From contig JAZNTT010000092.1 of assembly GCA_045591885.1 (NCBI GenBank), forward strand, positions 1 to 9,365: a stretch of DNA of 9,365 nt, in the 5' to 3' direction. Both the position numbers and the translations under genes were made by a program. The DNA comes from Colimorpha_A sp045591885. GTDB lineage: Bacteria; Bacillota; Clostridia; Oscillospirales; CAG-272. The notes under the pieces were generated by a model, which saw nothing but the letters and a program-made list of their open reading frames with translations, made no database searches and was not told where the DNA came from. This document shows positions 5,413-9,365 of the stretch, in pieces (the first letter of the stretch is position 1; each line of letters opens with the position of its first letter).

Positions 5413-6144
5413 TCATTTTTGCTGTTTTTCAAGCTTTGTCATTACTTTTCCCCAATCAAAAAGCTCACCGGGATCGGTTTTAAGCGAGCTGTATTCCGAA
5501 TGACCGATTATATGGTCGCGGTCGATCGGTACCGACCAGCGATGACATATATCGGATAGAAGCGCAACAAGCGACTCATACTGCTCGTCGGTAAATCCTA
5601 TAAACGCCTTCGGAATCGAGTTGTAATACGACGAAGAAACGTATTGCTTCATATCGTTTTTCGAGCCGATAGCGGTCAGCTCAATGCCGATACTGTACTT
5701 GTTCATCTTGTTCGTATACTTTTCTTCACCGTTCCAAACACCCTTGCCCGCATGCCAGGCGACGCGCTGCTCGGGAATCCAGCACTGTATCGTTCCGTCA
5801 CGCAAAATAATATAGTTTATGCTGACACTGTTCTTCTCGAACGTCTTTTTTATGTTAGCGGCGTTAAACGGGTCATTTTTATTATTCACGACCTCGGAGC
5901 AGAAATGCACCATAACGTACTCGACAGGATATTCTCTTACCGACGAATACTCTTCTGTATCCATTAAGTCCTTTATCGCAAGCTCGGATATTATCTCGGG
6001 ATCGGATGGCGGGGCAAGAGCCTCCGCATCGCTTCCCTGCCCGAGCGGCTTAACGCCCGACGTTGCACTTTCGATTCCGTCGCCGCGCGAGCACGAGGCG
6101 AGAAGTAACGCTGTAATAAGAAATGCCAAAGCGGCTCTTTTCAT
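5413..6144 (-). CDS. Lipoprotein N-acetylmuramoyl-L-alanine amidase (Amidase_2 / AmpD-like)
   Basis: This 243-residue enzyme is predicted to cut the bond between N-acetylmuramic acid and L-alanine in peptidoglycan or its fragments. The N-terminus KRAALAFLITALLLASC is a lipoprotein signal with lipobox LASC and Cys18, so it should be anchored on the outer face of the membrane. A linker (about 19-50) precedes the amidase domain. Zinc ligands by family comparison are His80 (VMVHFCSE), His215 (IIGHSEYSS) and Asp224 (KTDPG). Glu155 in YSIGIEL matches the catalytic Glu of AmpD, and the AWHAG motif (129-133) is conserved. ATG 6144 has an AAGGAAA site 6 nt upstream; the frame extends to 6309, but the added residues overlap the ATPase gene and would bury the signal peptide. 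It follows the ABC operon after a terminator-like hairpin. Phage-like amidases share the domain, but no phage genes are near. Confidence 0.9.
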   Translation of the reverse strand: MKRAALAFLITALLLASCSRGDGIESATSGVKPLGQGSDAEALAPPSDPEIISELAIKDLMDTEEYSSVREYPVEYVMVHFCSEVVNNKNDPFNAANIKKTFEKNSVSINYIILRDGTIQCWIPEQRVAWHAGKGVWNGEEKYTNKMNKYSIGIELTAIGSKNDMKQYVSSSYYNSIPKAFIGFTDEQYESLVALLSDICHRWSVPIDRDHIIGHSEYSSLKTDPGELFDWGKVMTKLEKQQK

Positions 6145-6172
6145 ATCGTTTTTCCTTTTCGAATTGCAAATA

Positions 6173-6195
6173 AGCCCCGTGAAAACCACGGGGCT
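6173..6195 (-). terminator. Hairpin between ABC operon and amidase gene, weak terminator/attenuator
   Basis: AGCCCCGTG (6173-6181) and CACGGGGCT (6187-6195) form a perfect 9-bp GC-rich stem with a 5-base loop, 4 nt after the ATPase stop. The minus-strand tail is only TATTTGC, a poor U-tract. The amidase ATG is 28 nt beyond and no promoter fits in between, so partial read-through is likely. Confidence 0.65.
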
Positions 6196-6199
6196 GCTT

Positions 6200-6994
6200 T
6201 TAACTGAGCAGTGCTCTGTCTGAAGCAAATTCCGCGCCCGATGCCTTTGTGAACATCTCAAGCAGTGCTTCAATAGTAAGATTCTTCTTTTCCTCGCCGC
6301 GAACGTCAAGGATGACCTTACCAGCGTTCATCATGATAAGACGGTTACCGTAAGCGATTGCGTCTTTCATGTTGTGAGTTACCATAAGCGCTGTAAGCGA
6401 GTTTTCCTTGACAAGACGGTCGGTGATTTCAAGGACCTTCGCCGCGGTCTTCGGGTCAAGAGCGGCTGTATGCTCATCGAGGAGCAGAAGCTTCGGGCGC
6501 TTAAGCGTTGCCATAAGAAGCGTTATTGCCTGACGCTGACCGCCTGAAAGAAGACCCATTTTCGTCGTCATTCTCGTTTCAAGACCAAGGTCAAGCTGCT
6601 TAAGCAGCTCCTTATACTTCGCCTTGTCCTTTTTAGTGATCGCCCAACTGAAGCCGCGCGTTTTTCCGCGTCTGTCGGCGATAGCAAGGTTCTCCTCTAC
6701 CCACATATCGGCGGCAGTTCCCATCATGGGATCCTGGAAAACGCGTCCGATATATTTTGCTCTCTTGTGCTCGGGCAGACGGGTTACGTCAACGCCGTCT
6801 ATCACGATGCTTCCCGCATCGACGGGATAAACACCTGCGACCATATTAAGTATAGTCGATTTACCCGCACCGTTACCGCCGATGACGGTTACGAAATCGC
6901 CGTCTTCAAGGGTAAGCGAAACGTCGGAAAGGGCTTTCTTTTCGTTAACGGTACCGCCGTTGAATATTTTCGTTACGTTTTTGATCTCAAGCAT
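6200..6994 (-). CDS. ABC transporter ATP-binding protein
   Basis: This is the 264-residue cytoplasmic ATPase that powers the importer formed with the permease and binding protein upstream. All nucleotide-binding motifs are intact: Walker A GGNGAGKST (39-47), Q-loop Gln87 in VFQDP, signature LSGGQRQ (149-155), Walker B LLLLDE (169-174), D-loop AALD (177-180) and switch His207 in VTHN. The signature and the MMGTAADMWVEENLAIADRRG region (90-110) resemble the ATPases of the PF04392-linked (TrpZ-like) importers rather than the LivF/LivG pair, and only one ATPase gene is present, as in that family. ATG 6994 has AAGGAGG 9 nt upstream. The gene overlaps the permease stop by 8 nt, pointing to coupled translation. 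Confidence 0.95.
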   Translation of the reverse strand: MLEIKNVTKIFNGGTVNEKKALSDVSLTLEDGDFVTVIGGNGAGKSTILNMVAGVYPVDAGSIVIDGVDVTRLPEHKRAKYIGRVFQDPMMGTAADMWVEENLAIADRRGKTRGFSWAITKKDKAKYKELLKQLDLGLETRMTTKMGLLSGGQRQAITLLMATLKRPKLLLLDEHTAALDPKTAAKVLEITDRLVKENSLTALMVTHNMKDAIAYGNRLIMMNAGKVILDVRGEEKKNLTIEALLEMFTKASGAEFASDRALLS

Positions 6995-7916
6995 CTGCCT
7001 TTACCTCCTTCTTTACCTTCTTCTTGCCGTATCTCTTTTTTAGGTAAGGAACTCCGAGGAATACCGCAATTATCGCCGCGGAGAGCATTTTAAGAAGATC
7101 TGCCCTGATATCGAAGAATAGGACGAGCTGGTATACGAGGAAGTAGATTATACCGCCGAGGATAACGCCGATGAGACGCGGGATGAATCCCGAGGAGATC
7201 TTGGAAACGATTGCCTCACCGACAACGACCGCCGCAAGACCGATAACGATTGCACCGCGACCCATATTGATATTATAGCCGTTGCTGTATTGAACGAGAA
7301 GCGCACCCGAAAGAGCAACTATACCGTTACTGATAACGAGACCGAGAACCTTTGCAAAGCTCGTATTTATGCCCTGCGCACGGCTCATATTCGGGTTGTT
7401 ACCCGTTGCACGGAGCGACGCGCCAAGCTCTGTGCCGAAGAACCAGTAAAGTATCGCGATGACGACAGCAACGAAGCCGACAAGGATAAGGTCCGTGCTT
7501 CCGATGCGTTCTTCAAGCGGAACAATAGGAAGGAGATCTTGCTCAAAGAAGGTAAAGGATAAGCTCGAGTCGGCGAGCATAAGGTTGACAGTCCATAGTG
7601 ACTGCTGAGTAAGTATTCCTGCAAGTATCGGAGGAATACCGAGCGCGGTATGAAGAAGTCCCGTAACGAGGCCGCACACCATTCCCGCAAGGGTGGCAAG
7701 CAAAATTGCGACCCAGATATTCATTCCGCTCTGGAAAGCGACGATACAAACCGCCGCACCCGTTACAATAGAGCCGTCAACGGTAAGATCGGCAATATCG
7801 AGTATGCGGAACGTGATAAACACGCCGATGGCCATAATGCCCCAGATCATACCCTGTGCGGCAATACTCGGAGCAGTACCGCCCAAATAGCTGAAAAATT
7901 CCTTAAAAAAGTCCAT
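6987..7916 (-). CDS. ABC transporter permease (BPD_transp_2 family)
   Basis: This 309-residue integral membrane protein forms the channel of the importer. Hydrophobic stretches lie at about residues 15-37, 49-62, 66-90, 93-113, 143-161, 189-209, 222-237, 246-268 and 276-290, so about eight to nine segments. The cytoplasmic loop ELGASLRATGNNPNMSRAQG, about residues 163-182 and continuing into INTSFAKV, is the conserved ATPase-coupling segment of the LivH/RbsC-like permease family. The C-terminus is strongly basic (KKRYGKKKVKKEVK), consistent with a cytoplasmic tail. ATG 7916 is preceded by AGAGGA 8 nt upstream. A GC-rich hairpin lies between this gene and the binding-protein gene. Only one permease is present, so it probably acts as a homodimer. 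Confidence 0.94.
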   Translation of the reverse strand: MDFFKEFFSYLGGTAPSIAAQGMIWGIMAIGVFITFRILDIADLTVDGSIVTGAAVCIVAFQSGMNIWVAILLATLAGMVCGLVTGLLHTALGIPPILAGILTQQSLWTVNLMLADSSLSFTFFEQDLLPIVPLEERIGSTDLILVGFVAVVIAILYWFFGTELGASLRATGNNPNMSRAQGINTSFAKVLGLVISNGIVALSGALLVQYSNGYNINMGRGAIVIGLAAVVVGEAIVSKISSGFIPRLIGVILGGIIYFLVYQLVLFFDIRADLLKMLSAAIIAVFLGVPYLKKRYGKKKVKKEVKADA

Positions 7917-7945
7917 TTCAAATATCCTCTTTAAAACGCAGAGTG

Positions 7946-7971
7946 CGGAGCCGCATTTTCACGCGGCTCCG
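7946..7971 (-). promoter_or_regulatory. Intercistronic hairpin between binding protein and permease genes
   Basis: CGGAGCCGC (7946-7954) and GCGGCTCCG (7963-7971) form a perfect 9-bp stem with an 8-base loop. It is 26 nt after the binding-protein stop. No U-tract follows on the minus strand, so it is more likely a 3' stabiliser or partial attenuator than a full terminator. Confidence 0.6.
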
Positions 7972-7997
7972 TTTCTGACTATATTGCAATTATTTTA

Positions 7998-8993
7998 TTA
8001 TTTCTCGTCGCCCATGTCAATAGCAACGTAGCCGGCAGCTTCAAGAGCCGCGGTATCGATACCGAGCTGTGCGCACTTAACGGGGTTATACATCTTGGTA
8101 AACTCGGTAGCGTATTTAATAGGCATATCGGTGACCGAAATATCGCCGTCAAGGATCTTAATTGCCATCTTACCGGTTGCAACGCCGAGATCGTAGTAGT
8201 CGATGGAAAGAGTAGCAACTCCGCAGCCGGAGCAGATTCCGGACTCGCCTGCAATAAGGGGAGTGCTTCCGATAGCACCGTTGATAGCACCTGCGCAGTT
8301 AGCAACGGTATTGTCGGTCGGAGCGTAAATAACGTCACATTTTGCAGCAGCAGCCGCAACGGAAGCTACGTCGTTAGAATCGGAGAAGGGATATTCCTTG
8401 ATGTCCGACTTCTTGATTCCGAGCTTAACAAGCTCGTCCTTGATGACCTTGACCTGATACTTGGAATTTGCCTCTGCCGAGCAGTAAAGAAGTGCTACGG
8501 TCTTTGCCTCAGGGAAGAGGTCCTTTACCATCTTCGCCTGCTGGTCAAGCGGAGCAAGGTCGGCAGTACCGGAAATGTTCTTACCGACAGTACCCGAGAA
8601 ATTCTTGATTCCGAGAGCAACGCCATACTCGGTGATCGAGGTGCCGAGGATCGGGATCTTTCTCGTTCCGCCGACTGCCGCCTGAAGCGCGGGAGTAGCG
8701 TTAGCCATAATAAGATCGACCTTCTTGCTTACGAAATTGTTTACGATGGTGGTGCAAACAGGGATCTCGTTGCCCGCGTTTTCGGTAAGGAACTCTACGT
8801 TCTCCTCACCAAGCTCTGCAACAAGAGCATCCTTAAAGCCCTGGGTGGCCGCGTCGAGCGCGGGGTGAGGGACAAGCTGGCAGATACCGACAAGGTACTT
8901 GCCGTCGTCCTCGGTGGGCGTATCACAAGAAGCGAGCACTACAAGGGATACACACATAAGTGCTGCCAAAACAATGCTTAAAAATTTTTTCAT
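7998..8993 (-). CDS. ABC transporter substrate-binding lipoprotein (ABC_sub_bind/TrpX-like family)
   Basis: This 331-residue protein is predicted to capture the ligand outside the membrane and deliver it to the permease. It starts with a lipoprotein signal (MKKFLSIVLAALMCVSLVVL) and lipobox LASC with Cys23. The mature part has the PF04392 pattern: YLVGICQLVPHPALDAATQGF at its start, then NFVSKKVDLIMANATPA, PILGTSITEYG, VALLYCSAEANSKYQ and, near the hinge, DVIYAPTDNTV. In Streptococcus this family, with one permease and one ATPase, includes TrpX of the tryptophan-linked trpXYZ importer. Other members have no known ligand, so I do not assign one. No T-box leader, which often precedes the tryptophan systems, can be seen. 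ATG 8993 has a GGAG site 10 nt upstream, and expression comes from the promoter at 9081-9109. Being first in the operon and followed by a hairpin fits higher expression of the binding protein. Confidence 0.93.
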   Translation of the reverse strand: MKKFLSIVLAALMCVSLVVLASCDTPTEDDGKYLVGICQLVPHPALDAATQGFKDALVAELGEENVEFLTENAGNEIPVCTTIVNNFVSKKVDLIMANATPALQAAVGGTRKIPILGTSITEYGVALGIKNFSGTVGKNISGTADLAPLDQQAKMVKDLFPEAKTVALLYCSAEANSKYQVKVIKDELVKLGIKKSDIKEYPFSDSNDVASVAAAAAKCDVIYAPTDNTVANCAGAINGAIGSTPLIAGESGICSGCGVATLSIDYYDLGVATGKMAIKILDGDISVTDMPIKYATEFTKMYNPVKCAQLGIDTAALEAAGYVAIDMGDEK

Positions 8994-9013
8994 GGTCTTT
9001 TTTCTCCGTTTCC

Positions 9014-9049
9014 TTCGCGCGTCCTATCGTCTGCAAGGCTTCGCGCGAA
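9014..9049 (-). promoter_or_regulatory. Leader hairpin before the ABC operon
   Basis: On the minus strand TTCGCGCG (9049-9042) pairs perfectly with CGCGCGAA (9021-9014) around a 20-base loop that may form an inner CCT/AGG stem. It lies between the start of transcription and the ribosome site (9007-9004). It is too small for a T-box and matches no riboswitch that I recognise. Confidence 0.55.
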
Positions 9050-9080
9050 TAAGAATTGCTTTATAAAATAAAGTAGTTCT

Positions 9081-9109
9081 ATTATACCACTCTTGAAAGT
9101 CCGTGTCAA
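9081..9109 (-). promoter_or_regulatory. Consensus sigma-70/SigA promoter of the ABC operon
   Basis: TTGACA (9109-9104), 17-bp spacer and TATAAT (9086-9081) on the minus strand are an exact consensus match. The predicted start near 9074 leaves a leader of about 80 nt before ATG 8993. Confidence 0.9.
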
Positions 9110-9187
9110 TTAATTTTTTGAAATTCGTGGATTTTTGGGGATATTTTACAAAATAAATAATTGTGAATTATGCACTATAACGCAATA

Positions 9188-9214
9188 AAGGCGTCGGGAG
9201 CACCCAAACGCCTT
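9188..9214 (-). terminator. Terminator-like hairpin after the cytidylate kinase-like gene
   Basis: AAGGCGT (9188-9194) and ACGCCTT (9208-9214) form a 7-bp stem, with GGG/CCC pairing also possible in the loop. It is 37 nt after the minus-strand stop at 9252. The tail on the minus strand is TATTGC, so the U-tract is weak; on the plus strand the tail is GATTTTG. Confidence 0.55.
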
Positions 9215-9251
9215 GATTTTGTCGGTTTTTCTATTAGATTTAAAGCTTTCC

Positions 9252-9365
9252 TCAATCCGCCCTTGCGACCTTTGTGATAATATCGACACAGCCCTCAAAT
9301 CCGATCGTGCCGCTGTCGAGCATAAGGTGATAGTTTTCAAGCGCACCCCACTCGCGCATCGAGAA
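9252..9365 (-). CDS. Cytidylate kinase-like protein, C-terminal fragment (5' end outside window)
   Basis: The minus strand is open from the window edge to a TGA at 9254-9252 and encodes 37 residues. They include the segment WGALENYHLMLDSGTIGFEG and then CVDIITKVARAD at the end. The pattern W-x3-x-NYHL-LDSG-IG-EG-VD-I resembles the C-terminus of the cytidylate kinase-like family (PF13189), where a Tyr and the L-D-[ST]-G segment precede a final helix. These are P-loop nucleotide kinases of mostly unknown substrate. The match is from memory and covers only the tail, so the nucleotide-binding part cannot be checked here. A different frame on the same strand (9146-9346) is a shadow. A terminator-like hairpin follows, and the ABC operon promoter lies beyond it. 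Confidence 0.7.
   Translation of the reverse strand, partial: FSMREWGALENYHLMLDSGTIGFEGCVDIITKVARAD

Noticed and set aside
5398..5427. Plus-strand promoter using TTGACA at 5399-5404
   Set aside because: No -10 box is found 16-18 bp downstream and no plus-strand gene follows.
5307..5432. N-terminal extension of the first oxidoreductase to 5432
   Set aside because: It would include the consensus promoter and the leader, and the AAGGAG site plus Rossmann start fix ATG 5306.
6145..6309. N-terminal extension of the amidase to 6309
   Set aside because: It overlaps the ATPase gene, crosses the hairpin and would bury the lipoprotein signal that starts at 6144.
8994..9145. T-box riboswitch upstream of the TrpX-like importer
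   Set aside because: The leader is only about 80 nt and contains no T-box consensus, specifier loop or antiterminator.
9146..9346. A 66-codon minus-strand frame at the right end
   Set aside because: It overlaps the kinase-like tail in another frame, runs through the terminator hairpin and has no family likeness.

Overview
The window looks like a chromosomal segment from a low-to-mid GC Firmicute, most likely a gut-type Clostridia/Oscillospirales relative. This rests on strong AGGAGG-type ribosome sites, near-consensus TTGACA/17 bp/TATAAT promoters, lipoproteins with L-A-S-C lipoboxes, a LuxS/MTA-SAH nucleosidase pair, and an intergenic repeat of a kind I remember as common in such genomes. 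The organism call is inference; there is no rRNA or other taxonomic marker.

Left part, plus strand (1-1902): the C-terminal end of recG, a repeat-bearing gap (563-691), then luxS and mtnN overlapping by 8 nt and closed by a hairpin terminator. LuxS and MtnN are consecutive steps in detoxifying S-adenosylhomocysteine and make the AI-2 precursor. Positions 1903-2104 carry no full gene. They hold an 18-bp perfect inverted repeat around an extended -10 promoter, and a ribosome site followed by a 12-codon reading frame on the minus strand. This layout resembles the start of a transposase-like gene protected against read-through translation.

Middle, minus strand (5389 down to 2106): a self-contained three-gene operon with a consensus promoter, an inverted repeat over its -35 box, a Gfo/Idh/MocA oxidoreductase, a TIM-barrel sugar isomerase/epimerase, a second Gfo/Idh/MocA oxidoreductase and a strong terminator. 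It probably oxidises and rearranges a sugar, cyclitol or glycoside through a keto intermediate. The substrate is not visible.

Right part, minus strand (9109 down to 5413): an ABC importer operon with a consensus promoter and a leader hairpin. It encodes a lipoprotein substrate-binding protein of the ABC_sub_bind (TrpX-like) family, a permease and an ATPase, followed by a lipoprotein N-acetylmuramoyl-L-alanine amidase behind a weak terminator-like hairpin. Hairpins between cistrons suggest graded expression. The window ends in the 3' end of a probable cytidylate kinase-like gene on the minus strand with its own terminator-like hairpin. No rRNA, tRNA, CRISPR array or intact mobile element was seen.
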